NCBI RefSeq assembly: GCF_013375555.1
Contig: NZ_JABXWB010000003.1
Coordinates: forward strand, 62,001-126,000
Reading direction: 5' to 3'
Origin: Sphingobium sp. EM0848
Lineage (GTDB): Bacteria > Pseudomonadota > Alphaproteobacteria > Sphingomonadales > Sphingomonadaceae
DNA length: 64,000 nt
Positions within the stretch are counted from its first letter, which is position 1. Each line of letters opens with the position of its first letter. The notes under the pieces are model-generated. The model was not told where the DNA came from and searched no databases. It saw nothing but the letters and a program-made list of their open reading frames with translations. A program made the translations under genes and the position numbers. Of the stretch, positions 35,692 to 44,469 are shown one piece after another.

Positions 35692-38280
35692 CTACTCCGC
35701 TGCCATTGGAAGACTGTTCGGGTCGGCCGACCATTTGTCCGCACGGTCGGGAAAGGCGATGCGCTCGATTGCCTGCTCCATTGGGACGCCTTGCGCGACC
35801 ATCTGTTCGATCGCGGCGAAGGTTCTGGGGCTCGAGGAGAAGAGCGTCGCTGAATAGGGATCGAGCACCAGGCGACCCACCGCCAATGTCTCCGGTCCCT
35901 TGATCAGGATGTCGGAATATTCAAAGCCGTTGCGCTTCAGGGAACGGAGCAGTGCATCGGTATAGTCGTCCATCTCGAAGCGATCATGCTTTTTGAAGTC
36001 GGCAATGGTCTCCGGTTTGTGCTGGAGGATCACGAACCAGTCACTATTCTCGAGCGCGGCGATCGAGCCCGCAGACTTATAATAATCGTTGAGCGACTGG
36101 GTCGCGGTCACCAGAGACGCGCCATATTTGCGGCAGGTACGCGCGTAGGTCTCGATGAAGTCGGCCATCGCCCCGCCGCGCAGCATCTGCCAGGCTTCGT
36201 CCAGCAGCAGGGCCTTGGGAATGGACCGGTCGAGCTTGCGCATCATCTGCTGCGCCATGAACATGATCGCGGTCAGCACGACGCTGCGCAATTCCTCCCG
36301 CGAGGAAAGGTCGGAAAGTTCAAACACGGTGAGGTTCGCCGACAGCTCGAACGATACCTCGCCCTGAAAGAAGCTTCCGAACGTACCCCGCGACGAGAAG
36401 GGCCGCATCGCAATGCCGAGCGCGGCAGCCTGCTCATGGCCGGTCCGGTCGAGCGCGGCGATCACATCGTCGATCGTGCCGGCATGGCCCTTCTCTTCCC
36501 ACACCTCATTGACCGCGCCATCGATCAGCCCGCGCTCGGTATCGTTGAGCGTATCGATATGCCGCGCCATCTGGTTCACGATGGCCTTGAGCATCGCCAG
36601 GCAATCGAGCCGATAATCCTGGTCGCGCGCCGCGAGATCCGGGTCGATCATGCTGAAGGGGTTGAGGCAGAAACCCGAGGACATGGTGAATTCGACAAAG
36701 GCGCCGCCCTGGAGCTTGGCCGAATGCTCGAACGAGCGGCCGTCGTCGATCACCACCACCCGCGCACCCGCGCCGCAGAGCGAGGCGCATAGTTCCTGGA
36801 GCGCCACGGACTTACCCGACCCTGATTTGCCGAACACCGCGACATTATGATTGCCGGCGCTATTTTCGAACGGACTCCAGAAGAAGGGCTGGCCGCGCCG
36901 GCCAACGAGCAGCATGTGCGGGATCGGGCCGCCCAGATATTCGCCCTGGAGCGGGGCGAGGTTGGCCGCCGTGGTGGTCAGCATGGTGCGCATCCGCTTC
37001 ATGCGTTCAAGATCCCGGGCCAGGCCGTTCGCCATGGTCATGGGCATGGCGCAGAGCAGGCCCATGACCTGGAGGTAGCGATCGTCGAGCAGGTCCCAGC
37101 CGGCGGCGCGATAGACGGATTTGAGAACCCGTTCATTTGTGTCGCCTTTCCCCTTGGGCGAGAAGGCGGTGACTGAATAGAAGAGCCGGACGAGCTTGCG
37201 CCCCTGCTTCATCTCGTCATTGACATAGCGCCATTCCTGGCTCTGTTCCTTGAGCTGCGGCAGGAAACGCGCCGACTTGCTGTCGGCAAGGCTGGTCGTG
37301 CGCATATATTTGAAGCCCGCCTTGCTGCTGGCTGCTTCCACGTCGGGAAAGTCGATGCAGAGATTGGTGGCGACCGGGCATGGCATGCGCAGCTTGTCGG
37401 TGAACATGTCGCCGATCAGCCGCGCCATATCCCAGGGCGCCCAGCGCTGGGGCAGGTTGCGAACCGAGAAGGAGCGCACATCGAAGACGTCCGGGTAGAT
37501 TTCGCCGATCTCGGGCGTGCCGTCGATCTCACGGCCCGTCGGACGAAAGCGTTCGGTCCGCAGCAAAATGCGATCGGCTTCGACCCGCATCTCGATATCG
37601 CGGCGGATCGCCTGGTCGGCTATGCTGTCGAGGGGGTTATAGCTGACGGCATCATCGCCGGGCGCGGTGGTCGGCGAGGTGATATCATCGATCCACGCAA
37701 TGAGTGCCTCCGGGTCCATTCGGCGCGCCGACACATTGATCGAGGCGAGCGCGGAAATGAGGCCGTCCATCACGCCTGTAATCTCGTCATTGGAGACGCG
37801 CGAGCTTTCGGGGGTGGAATAGGAGATGGCGACGCGATGATGGCGCAGGCAAAAGGACGCGTCGGCCGAGAGCGAGGTCCACACGCCTTCGGTCATGCAT
37901 TCGACCCGGTGCCTGGCCATGCGCTCATAGATGCCATGCGCCTGGTATCGCGGCACATACCATTTGGAGAGGAGTTCGCCGACGCGCGGGCTCATCCATT
38001 GGTGGAATTGCAGGCAACCCGGCGTCGGGATCGCTTCGGACAGGAACTGCGCCAATATCTCACCGCTGCGCTCGTCCGCGCCCACCATGGGCGCCACTTC
38101 CAGCACGAAGCCGCGCGAGGCGCTGTTGTAGAAAATCCCGGTCTTCGCGTCATAGCTGCGATAAGGGAGCCAGTGGGCGAGCATCGGCACGCCCAGAGCC
38201 GGCCGATCGGCGTCGGGCTGCTTGATGTCGCCCAGCAGGGCACCCATCAGGCGGTCGAGAAAGGCGGGCTTTGCCATCAT
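35692..38280 (-). CDS. traC: TraC/VirB4-type secretion ATPase
   Basis: An 862-residue cytoplasmic ATPase. Walker A GKSGSGKS is near residue 483, Walker B LLLDEAWQML near 690, and RGTFGSFF and RTCRKYGASLVTATQS motifs are typical of VirB4/TraC. It energises pilus assembly and substrate transfer at the inner membrane. The ATGATG start at 38280 overlaps the traV stop. Length matches F TraC (about 875). Confidence 0.93.
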   Translation of the reverse strand: MMAKPAFLDRLMGALLGDIKQPDADRPALGVPMLAHWLPYRSYDAKTGIFYNSASRGFVLEVAPMVGADERSGEILAQFLSEAIPTPGCLQFHQWMSPRVGELLSKWYVPRYQAHGIYERMARHRVECMTEGVWTSLSADASFCLRHHRVAISYSTPESSRVSNDEITGVMDGLISALASINVSARRMDPEALIAWIDDITSPTTAPGDDAVSYNPLDSIADQAIRRDIEMRVEADRILLRTERFRPTGREIDGTPEIGEIYPDVFDVRSFSVRNLPQRWAPWDMARLIGDMFTDKLRMPCPVATNLCIDFPDVEAASSKAGFKYMRTTSLADSKSARFLPQLKEQSQEWRYVNDEMKQGRKLVRLFYSVTAFSPKGKGDTNERVLKSVYRAAGWDLLDDRYLQVMGLLCAMPMTMANGLARDLERMKRMRTMLTTTAANLAPLQGEYLGGPIPHMLLVGRRGQPFFWSPFENSAGNHNVAVFGKSGSGKSVALQELCASLCGAGARVVVIDDGRSFEHSAKLQGGAFVEFTMSSGFCLNPFSMIDPDLAARDQDYRLDCLAMLKAIVNQMARHIDTLNDTERGLIDGAVNEVWEEKGHAGTIDDVIAALDRTGHEQAAALGIAMRPFSSRGTFGSFFQGEVSFELSANLTVFELSDLSSREELRSVVLTAIMFMAQQMMRKLDRSIPKALLLDEAWQMLRGGAMADFIETYARTCRKYGASLVTATQSLNDYYKSAGSIAALENSDWFVILQHKPETIADFKKHDRFEMDDYTDALLRSLKRNGFEYSDILIKGPETLAVGRLVLDPYSATLFSSSPRTFAAIEQMVAQGVPMEQAIERIAFPDRADKWSADPNSLPMAAE

Positions 38281-39086
38281 TGGTCCTCCGCTATGGCGCC
38301 TGGAAAGGCGGCGGCGCGCATGATGGCCGCCGGTGGCGGTGCGAGGGGCGGCTTTGCATCCGGGGCGGGTGTGCCCGCCCCATCCTGGGCTGGCGCTGGC
38401 GTCCCGGCGGCATGACTGCCTGGGTTCGCTTCCGTGGAGGCTCGCGCATCGCGCCGGGTGGCGGCAAGGCGGCGCGCCACGTCCGATTTGATGGTGGCGA
38501 CCGGATCGGCCTTGCGCGCTCGCGCCGCCTCCACCGCTGCGGGCGTTGGCAAGGTGGGATCGACCGCTTGGCGCCCTTCCGCTCGATCGACCGTTTCCGC
38601 GAGACTCGGCATTTGCGGCGCGGCCGCCAGCGCGTTGCGGGCCGGAGCCGGTTCCACTGCCTCCGCCCCGCTTTGCCACTCTCCTTGCGCGACGACGGCG
38701 TGGATGGCGCTCGCCTCGTGCAAGCGCCCGCGCTCGTCAATAAAGGCGGGGAAGACAATCCGCATCACGCGCTCGCGGGATCGGGTTCCGTCAGAGGTGA
38801 CCGGTGCGCCCGCGGGCGGGGCTTTGGCGGTGCGCGCTGGAGGCAGCTTTCCATTCTGCTCCTGATAGGGGCCAGCCGGCATCGGATCTGCCGAGGGGTC
38901 GGCGGTGATCATGGCCAGCGCGCGGTCGTCTATCACCGCGCTCGGCGCACAGATCCCGTCAGGCGCGGCGCAGGCGAAGCTGCCCTTGATATTGCCGCTG
39001 AGGCCCGCACAGCCGCCGAGCGCCGCAAGGCAAAGGATGACACAGGCGCATCGGCCCCACATCCGCGCTGCAACCGTCCGGCTCAC
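38277..39086 (-). CDS. traV: TraV-like outer-membrane lipoprotein
   Basis: A 269-residue lipoprotein. The GTG start overlaps the dsbC-like stop (GTGA) and has GGAGGT just upstream, so it is preferred over an earlier ATG. The leader ends in LAALGGC, a lipobox. NIKGSFACAAPDGICAPS follows, the conserved TraV segment with two cysteines. The rest is Ala/Pro-rich with MRIVFPAFIDERGRLHE. TraV forms the outer-membrane ring with TraB and TraK. It is longer than F TraV (about 170) because of the Ala/Pro tail. Confidence 0.88.
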   Translation of the reverse strand: MSRTVAARMWGRCACVILCLAALGGCAGLSGNIKGSFACAAPDGICAPSAVIDDRALAMITADPSADPMPAGPYQEQNGKLPPARTAKAPPAGAPVTSDGTRSRERVMRIVFPAFIDERGRLHEASAIHAVVAQGEWQSGAEAVEPAPARNALAAAPQMPSLAETVDRAEGRQAVDPTLPTPAAVEAARARKADPVATIKSDVARRLAATRRDARASTEANPGSHAAGTPAPAQDGAGTPAPDAKPPLAPPPAAIMRAAAFPGAIAEDQ

Positions 39087-39976
39087 GACCGGACCTCCTT
39101 CAGCCATTGTTCGAGAAATTCGCGCGGCCGATAGCCTTCGAGGACCGCGCCGTCGCTCCGCACGATCACCGGCGTGCCGTTGAGGCCATGGCTTCTGGCG
39201 AAGGCTTCGTTGGCGTCGAGACCGGCCGTATCGCAGTTCGCTGCCTGGGCCAGGGGTTCGCCGGCATAGGCGGCATGAACCGCCCGCTCCCGGTCCTTCG
39301 CGCAATAGACCCGATCGGCAAGGTCGCGGCTGCCCAGCACCGAGATCGGCCGCTCGATCACCTTCACATTCATGGCGCGCAGGACATTGGAGAGCGCGCG
39401 ACAATAGCCACAGCGAAAATCCGTGAAGACCGTGACGCTCTGGCCTTGCGGATTGCCCCAGACGATCGCGCCCTCCGTGCCAAGCCCGTCGAGCGAGAGT
39501 TTGCGCGGGGTGGCCGCGACGGGTGATCGAGCTGGACCAGCCTTGTTGCCGGCCGTCGTTGCGATGGCCCTCTGGGCATCCTGGCCGGTGATGTTTGCCG
39601 CCGCATTGGCCGAAGCCGCCGCGCCCACCAGCATGTCCGGGTTCATCTCGAGCAGCCGCGCCGCGGTCAGATCCTGACGCGTCTGCATGTCATAGACCCG
39701 GCCGATGATGAGATAGCGCGCGGCGGGATCGACATAGAAGAGGTTGGCGCCGGCAGTGATTTCGCACAGGCCCCGGACCTTCTTGCAGTCGATCGCGCTC
39801 ACCGCAGTCCTGGGAAGACGGGTCTTCAGCGCTGAGCGCACCGCGTTTTCCGGCGTCAGAATGTCGGCAGCGTAGCAGACAGCCCCCACTCCCAGGCTGG
39901 CGAAGGCGGCCGCCAGCAGATAGAAGGGATCCAGGACGACGGTATGGCACAGACGCTCCAACTTAGTTGCGAACAT
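39083..39976 (-). CDS. DsbC-like thiol-disulfide isomerase
   Basis: A 297-residue protein with an N-terminal signal/anchor (LLAAAFASLGVGAVCYA), a dimerisation-like domain (FYVDPAARYLIIGRVYDMQT), and a thioredoxin domain with FTDFRCGYCRAL (near residue 187). NGTPVIVRSDG supplies the cis-Pro. It is the DsbC/TrbB type, which helps fold the Cys-rich TraU, TraN and TraH. The start at 39976 overlaps the end of traB by 14 bases. An extended Ala/Thr linker between the two domains is unusual. Confidence 0.88.
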   Translation of the reverse strand: MFATKLERLCHTVVLDPFYLLAAAFASLGVGAVCYAADILTPENAVRSALKTRLPRTAVSAIDCKKVRGLCEITAGANLFYVDPAARYLIIGRVYDMQTRQDLTAARLLEMNPDMLVGAAASANAAANITGQDAQRAIATTAGNKAGPARSPVAATPRKLSLDGLGTEGAIVWGNPQGQSVTVFTDFRCGYCRALSNVLRAMNVKVIERPISVLGSRDLADRVYCAKDRERAVHAAYAGEPLAQAANCDTAGLDANEAFARSHGLNGTPVIVRSDGAVLEGYRPREFLEQWLKEVRS

Positions 39977-41303
39977 AGACACCCTCCAGGAAGACGATTT
40001 CGACATCGATGCCGGTCGGCATCTCGATCACCGGCTGATATTGCTCGGCGCGTTCGATCAGATATTTGGACACCATGTCGCCGGTCTGCGCGACGCCTTC
40101 GCCAAGGCCCCCTTCAAGGATGTCCCCGGTCGAAAGCTTGTCACGCTTGCCGTTGGTGCTGATATTGGTGCCCTGGAAGACGCTGTTGGCATTGGCCGAA
40201 AAGCCCCTGCCGAACCCACCGACCAGGCCTGCCATGAAGGCCTGGGTGACCAGCGAGCCTTCGCGCGACACCACGCGGCCGCGCACCCCGGTCTTCCCGC
40301 CAAAGGCGATGAAGCCCTTCACCTCCGAGACCGCATAGCGGCCGCCAGGCTGCGGACAGGTCATCTTCTGGAGTTTCACGTAAACTTTTTCGCTCGAAAG
40401 ATCGCCGCGCGCCGCGCCGTTGATGAGGCAACCCTCGATCCGGGTGGTGAGAAGCCTGCCATTGGCGAAGACCGATCGGGCAGGACCGGTAATACGCAAC
40501 ACGACCGGCAGCGGATCGGTCTGGCTGTTGACCCCGGCGCTAGCGTCAACGCCGACGATCACCCGCGCCCGCGCAAAGCTGTTGGGCGGGAGATAATTGG
40601 GGCTGTCGGTATAAACAGTGCTGCCCTTGGCGATTTTCGAGGCGGTGCCCGTATCGCTGCTGGTGAAGCTCACCATCTTGACCTCGTTGCCGCGCGGGAG
40701 CGCTTCTGCGGTCCGCTGCATACCCGTCCCTGCCGGCCCGTCGGGGCGCTGATAGCTTTGCGGGCCATTGGTCCCGTAGAGGGCGGAAGGGCCTGGGGTG
40801 GGTGGTGGCGCTGTGCGCCGATCGGAGATCTGGCGCTTCAACTGCTCATTCTCGGCCTGATAGGCGGTGAGAACCCGCTGGCCATCGGACTGCATCGCCT
40901 GGTTCTGGGCTTTCAATGCCTCGACCTGCGCTGCCAGCTGGTCCATGCGCTGCTGCTGGCCGCCCACGGCTTTCAATTGATTTTCCTGCGCCTGGAACTG
41001 GTTTTCCGACATCGCCATCCACTCCTGCTGGGAGAGGTTGCGGTTCACCAGATCCTTGGTCGAGACATCGACCTGCTCGCCGCTGCCGGCCTCGACCTCC
41101 GGCTTCTTGTTGTCGCCGCTGATGATCCAGAAGGACGAGGCGACAAGGCCAATGCCCGCCGCGCAACCAAGGAGCAGCCGTTGCTTGCGGCGCACCACCT
41201 CGTTGCCGGCAAGGTCGGCACTGATCGGGGACACCTCCTCCCCCTCCGCCTCGATGCTATCGGTCGACTTGCGCTTGCGCGAAAATAGATCAGCCAGGGC
41301 CAT
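39963..41303 (-). CDS. traB: TraB-like inner-membrane/periplasmic scaffold protein
   Basis: A 446-residue VirB10-family protein with one membrane helix (LLLGCAAGIGLVASSFWII), a coiled-coil (residues 85-155, QQRMDQLAAQVEALKAQNQ), a Pro-rich linker, and the TraB C-terminal domain (FARARVIVGVDASAGVNSQT, GFIAFGGKTGVRGRVVSREG). It bridges inner and outer membranes with TraK and TraV. Its ATG shares one base with the traK stop (TAATG). Confidence 0.93.
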   Translation of the reverse strand: MALADLFSRKRKSTDSIEAEGEEVSPISADLAGNEVVRRKQRLLLGCAAGIGLVASSFWIISGDNKKPEVEAGSGEQVDVSTKDLVNRNLSQQEWMAMSENQFQAQENQLKAVGGQQQRMDQLAAQVEALKAQNQAMQSDGQRVLTAYQAENEQLKRQISDRRTAPPPTPGPSALYGTNGPQSYQRPDGPAGTGMQRTAEALPRGNEVKMVSFTSSDTGTASKIAKGSTVYTDSPNYLPPNSFARARVIVGVDASAGVNSQTDPLPVVLRITGPARSVFANGRLLTTRIEGCLINGAARGDLSSEKVYVKLQKMTCPQPGGRYAVSEVKGFIAFGGKTGVRGRVVSREGSLVTQAFMAGLVGGFGRGFSANANSVFQGTNISTNGKRDKLSTGDILEGGLGEGVAQTGDMVSKYLIERAEQYQPVIEMPTGIDVEIVFLEGVYVRN

Positions 41304-42118
41304 TAGGGCCTCCCATTTTGCGAGATGAGATAGGCCGTCGTGATCTTGCCCGGCTCCAGCCGAGGCTCCGAGATCGAGACAGCGATCGTGTTGCTGGGCG
41401 CGACCGTCACCTCATTGAGCTCGACGGGCTTGGTCCCCTTATTCTCGATACGCAGCACCTTGCCTGTGAGATCCGATCCGCGATATTCCGCGATCATCTG
41501 GACCTTGAGGTCACCTACCTGGACGGGGCGAAGCGAGCGCTGGCGCATCTCATAGCCGGGGGTCGTGCCATTGGCATACATGGCCTGCATGAGTTCAACG
41601 GCCGCTTCCTGCGGTCCCGGCTTTTGCTGCGGCGCGTCTTGCGCCGCCTTCTCCTCAGCGATGGCGGGGTTGGAGACGAAGATCTGTGACGCCTGATCGC
41701 CGCCAATGCGGCAGACGAACTTATAGACATAGCCGCGCTTGCTGGTGCCGAAGAAGGAGAGCGCAGGCTTGGCAAAGCCATCGGGCACCGAAAGATAGAT
41801 GTCCCCGCGGACCGGCTCGTTGACGACCGAGAAATCCTCCGCCGGATTGCCGGACGCGATTTTCGAGACGCTGGCAAATTCATCTTCGACGAGGCTGATA
41901 CGGGTCAGGTCCTTGGCCGATGCCTGGCAATCGACCTGCGCACTGTCCGCCGCCATGATGGTCTGGTCAGCCCAAGCCGGCGCGCTGAGCAGCAATATCG
42001 CAACCCCAATCAGTCCAAGGCCAATAAGGCGACTGGCCAGGCACAGCGGTCGGCTGGCGAAGGCAGCGCCGCCGGCGGCGCTGCCAATGATGGTGACGAT
42101 GATGGGGGCCGTCATCAT
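41303..42118 (-). CDS. traK: TraK-like secretin-related core protein
   Basis: A 271-residue exported protein. The long leader (LIGLGLIGVAILLLSAPAWA) is followed by a TraK N domain (LTRISLVEDEFASVSKI, GDIYLSVPDGFAKPALSFFG) and a C domain (LRIENKGTKPVELNEVTVAP, GKITTAYLI). TraK is the VirB9-like component of the outer-membrane core. The start at 42118 overlaps traE (ATGA). The leader may begin at the second or later Met. Confidence 0.88.
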   Translation of the reverse strand: MMTAPIIVTIIGSAAGGAAFASRPLCLASRLIGLGLIGVAILLLSAPAWADQTIMAADSAQVDCQASAKDLTRISLVEDEFASVSKIASGNPAEDFSVVNEPVRGDIYLSVPDGFAKPALSFFGTSKRGYVYKFVCRIGGDQASQIFVSNPAIAEEKAAQDAPQQKPGPQEAAVELMQAMYANGTTPGYEMRQRSLRPVQVGDLKVQMIAEYRGSDLTGKVLRIENKGTKPVELNEVTVAPSNTIAVSISEPRLEPGKITTAYLISQNGRP

Positions 42119-42681
42119 GGCTTCTTCCCCTTCTCTGCCTCGACCATGCCAAAGCCGATGAGCTTCAGGGTCAGGCCTGCATATTCCCAGCGGTAGCGGA
42201 AGGTCCGCAACTGCTTCGAGACAACCTTGCTGCCGACGATCGTGTGCAGCTCGCCCGTCACCTCCGAGGTCAGCCTGTCGGGATCGATCGTCATCGACTG
42301 GATCGTGAAGAACTGCGCGATCGACGATCCCCGCTGCTCCTCGACGATCTTCATGAGATCGGCCTTGAGCCGCCCCTGCGCTCGCGGCGCGGTGATGGCG
42401 AGGACACTCTCCATCCAATATTCGAGATTTTGCGGATTGCGATCAAGGGTCAGCAGCACGACGTCGCGCGTGATCATTTCCAGATAATCCCGGCTGACGC
42501 CTGCGCTCGATACGGTGAGCGGCGATCGCAACACCGGCTGCAACACCACTTCTCGGTCCCGCGAGAGCGTGACGCCCAGTAGCACGACGCTGGCAATCCC
42601 CAGCGCACCGGTCACGGCGAACAGGAGGTTGCGCTGCTTCAATATCCGCTGGTGCTGCGAATGTTGGTAGGAAAGATCCAT
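42115..42681 (-). CDS. traE: TraE-like inner-membrane protein
   Basis: A 188-residue VirB5/TraE-type protein: one N-terminal membrane helix (LLFAVTGALGIASVVLLGVTL) and a periplasmic domain (SAGVSRDYLEMITRDVVLLT, QFFTIQSMTIDPDRLTSEVTG, FRYRWEYAGLTLKLIGF). The length matches F TraE. It starts one base after the traL stop and overlaps traK. Confidence 0.9.
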   Translation of the reverse strand: MDLSYQHSQHQRILKQRNLLFAVTGALGIASVVLLGVTLSRDREVVLQPVLRSPLTVSSAGVSRDYLEMITRDVVLLTLDRNPQNLEYWMESVLAITAPRAQGRLKADLMKIVEEQRGSSIAQFFTIQSMTIDPDRLTSEVTGELHTIVGSKVVSKQLRTFRYRWEYAGLTLKLIGFGMVEAEKGKKP

Positions 42682-42682
42682 G

Positions 42683-42973
42683 TCAGCCTGCCATCAGTCG
42701 GAGGTAGGAAGGTGGCGTGGCCCTAAGGCCGGTAAAGCCGGCCGGAAGATGCCAATAGGCCAGGTGCAAAAGCCATGAGCCCGCGCGTCCTGCCTTTGCT
42801 TTCCGCAGACCCCACCAGCCCGCGCCCGCAAGCGCTATGCCAATGAGAATATGCTGAGACAGGATACCCCAGGCGAAGGGAATAACCATCGCCAGGAACT
42901 CATCCAGCGTCCAGAGCCCTATCAATTCAGGATCATCCAGATGAACCGGGACCACATATTTGTCCTGTGCCAT
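42683..42973 (-). CDS. traL: TraL-like small inner-membrane protein
   Basis: A 96-residue protein with the TraL pattern: HLDDPELIGLWTLDEFLAM, two membrane helices (FAWGILSQHILIGIALAGAGWW), then HLAYWHLP and a short tail. F TraL is 91 residues and is needed for pilus assembly. GGGTGG precedes the ATG. Confidence 0.88.
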   Translation of the reverse strand: MAQDKYVVPVHLDDPELIGLWTLDEFLAMVIPFAWGILSQHILIGIALAGAGWWGLRKAKAGRAGSWLLHLAYWHLPAGFTGLRATPPSYLRLMAG

Positions 42974-43026
42974 ACACCACCCTCTTGTCGGCCCGGTGGC
43001 TCAAAGCCCTTGGGCCACAAAAAGCT

Positions 43027-43347
43027 TCAGATCGTCGCCGTGACGGTGGAGGTGACGATCGGGATACCCGTACCCGCGCCCACGCCGACACCCACCGGAA
43101 TGGCGATCTGGCCCAGCGAGAAGCGGCCGGAGGCCAAGCCCACCACGCCGCCCACCAGCGAGAGGATGGTGATGATCCGCCCGCCCGAGCCTTCGAGGAA
43201 GGCGCTGAACGTATTTTCCGCCGTATCAAAGGTGGTGTCGGCGCCGGCAAAGGCGGGGCCAACCATCAGCAACAGAGCGAATGCGACTATGGCGAGCCCA
43301 AGCACCGCCAGTTCCACCCGCCCTGCCTGTTTCAGAACAGACTGCAT
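43027..43347 (-). CDS. traA: TraA-like conjugative pilin precursor
   Basis: A 106-residue protein at the head of the operon: a long hydrophobic leader ending MVGPAFAGA (probable cleavage after AFA), then a mature part of about 70 residues with two hydrophobic helices split by a Gly-rich turn (IITILSLVGGVVGLASGRFS, QIAIPVGVGVGAGTGIPIV). This is the F/TraA pilin build. AAGGAAA lies 6-8 bases before the ATG. No TraX/TraQ-like pilin helper was seen; the S26 peptidase downstream may process it. Confidence 0.82.
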   Translation of the reverse strand: MQSVLKQAGRVELAVLGLAIVAFALLLMVGPAFAGADTTFDTAENTFSAFLEGSGGRIITILSLVGGVVGLASGRFSLGQIAIPVGVGVGAGTGIPIVTSTVTATI

Positions 43348-43505
43348 GAGAGGTTTCCTTGTCTTTTTGAGCGCGGGATATCCGTGCTCCAGAGAAAGGC
43401 TGGGTGCGTTTGGGCGCTTTCACCAAGGAGGAAGAGCGAACAGGGCCATCAAACCCTAAAATAAATGGCGTTACGCGACATTGGCGACTGGCAAGGGCGC
43501 AAAAT

Positions 43506-43565
43506 TGTCCGTGTTCGCGGGCAACTGTCCCGTTTCGCGGATTACTGTCCGTGATCGCGGACAGG
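43506..43565. promoter_or_regulatory. Three operator-like repeats, 20-bp period, upstream of the transfer operon
   Basis: In the gene-free gap 43348-43943, three copies of TGTCC[CG]TxxTCGCGG start at 43506, 43526 and 43546. The last is a near-perfect palindrome (TGTCCG, 6 bases, CGGACA). The 20-bp period places them on one face of the helix, as expected for cooperative protein binding. They lie about 160-220 bases upstream of traA and before the HTH gene at 43944. No iteron-linked replication gene is nearby. The rest of the gap is lower in GC and shows no convincing gene. Confidence 0.6.
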
Positions 43566-43943
43566 CGAATATTGCAACAGGGATGATTCGTGAAAGTCAT
43601 CACCCGATTCGTTCCATTCGGGATAGCGCCAAAATGACTGGAGTCTTGTAGCGGGGTGTAGTTGCACGATTATCGGGACATGCCAGGAATTTGACGACCA
43701 TTCGCCTCGCAAAAGCCCGTCACGACGGGAATATGAAGGGGTTCCCTCAATCACATGAAAATAGTTTGAATATCGAATCCGCGAGGCCGCATGTTGCGTT
43801 ACGGAAAGCCTGTGCGTCTCTCGAAAGCATGACAAACAGCTTCCCATAGGCAGGTGATGAAGTTGGGTCGGGCAACCCGCTTCAAAGCGCCAGTGACGCA
43901 CGCTCCGGGGGGAAAGGACCCAATTACCAACAGGGAGATTATC

Positions 43944-44462
43944 ATGGTGTGGCAATCGGATGGTGATGATCCAGGCAAGTCCAAACCTGGCCGGGCGGAT
44001 GTGCAGGCGGGCTTTCTCGCCGTCATCCTCGACGCCATGGTGCACAAGCGGCTGAGCGTCCGCGATCTCGCCGGCGCCAGTGGCATCGGCAAAAGTCGGC
44101 TCGGCGCCGTTCTACACAGCAACGAGGCCAAGCGGCCGCCGCTGACCGTTCCCGAACTTCAGATGTTGCTCGAAGCGCTCGATATCCATGTCCTCCACGC
44201 CTGGCTCAAAGGCGAGGCGCTCCATCATATGGGGTCGCACAGCGACGGCCGACTGAACCGGCTCTTTCCCCTGCTTTCCGAATTTTATCTCGACCTGCCG
44301 CGCAAGTTGCTCGCCGCCATGGCGGAGATCGACGGCGCCGATGGCACGGAACTGCGTCGCGAATGGTCGGGGCCGCTCGCCAACGCCGTTGCCAGGCGCA
44401 TGGCCCATGAGATCATGCGGGTCATAGAGCGGCGCAACGCGCTGACCGATCTGCGCTTTTGA
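43944..44462 (+). CDS. HTH (XRE-like) regulator upstream of the transfer operon
   Basis: A 172-residue protein. Residues about 35-60 (LSVRDLAGASGIGKSRLGAVLH) form a helix-turn-helix, with PPLTVPELQMLLEALDIH completing a Xre-type domain; the C-terminal part is helical. GGGAG precedes the ATG at 43944; an earlier in-frame ATG at 43854 is less likely. It is divergent from traA, with the three repeats between them, so it is the natural candidate to bind them. Repressor or activator cannot be told. Confidence 0.7.
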   Translation: MVWQSDGDDPGKSKPGRADVQAGFLAVILDAMVHKRLSVRDLAGASGIGKSRLGAVLHSNEAKRPPLTVPELQMLLEALDIHVLHAWLKGEALHHMGSHSDGRLNRLFPLLSEFYLDLPRKLLAAMAEIDGADGTELRREWSGPLANAVARRMAHEIMRVIERRNALTDLRF

Positions 44463-44469
44463 ACCGTTC

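Noticed and set aside
43506..43565. The three repeats as replication iterons
   Set aside because: No Rep gene or DnaA-like/AT-rich melting region was found next to them; position fits an operator of the traA promoter better.
43542..44045. Minus-strand frame of 167 residues upstream of the transfer operon
   Set aside because: It runs through the operator repeats and antisense to the HTH gene; no ribosome site and no family resemblance.
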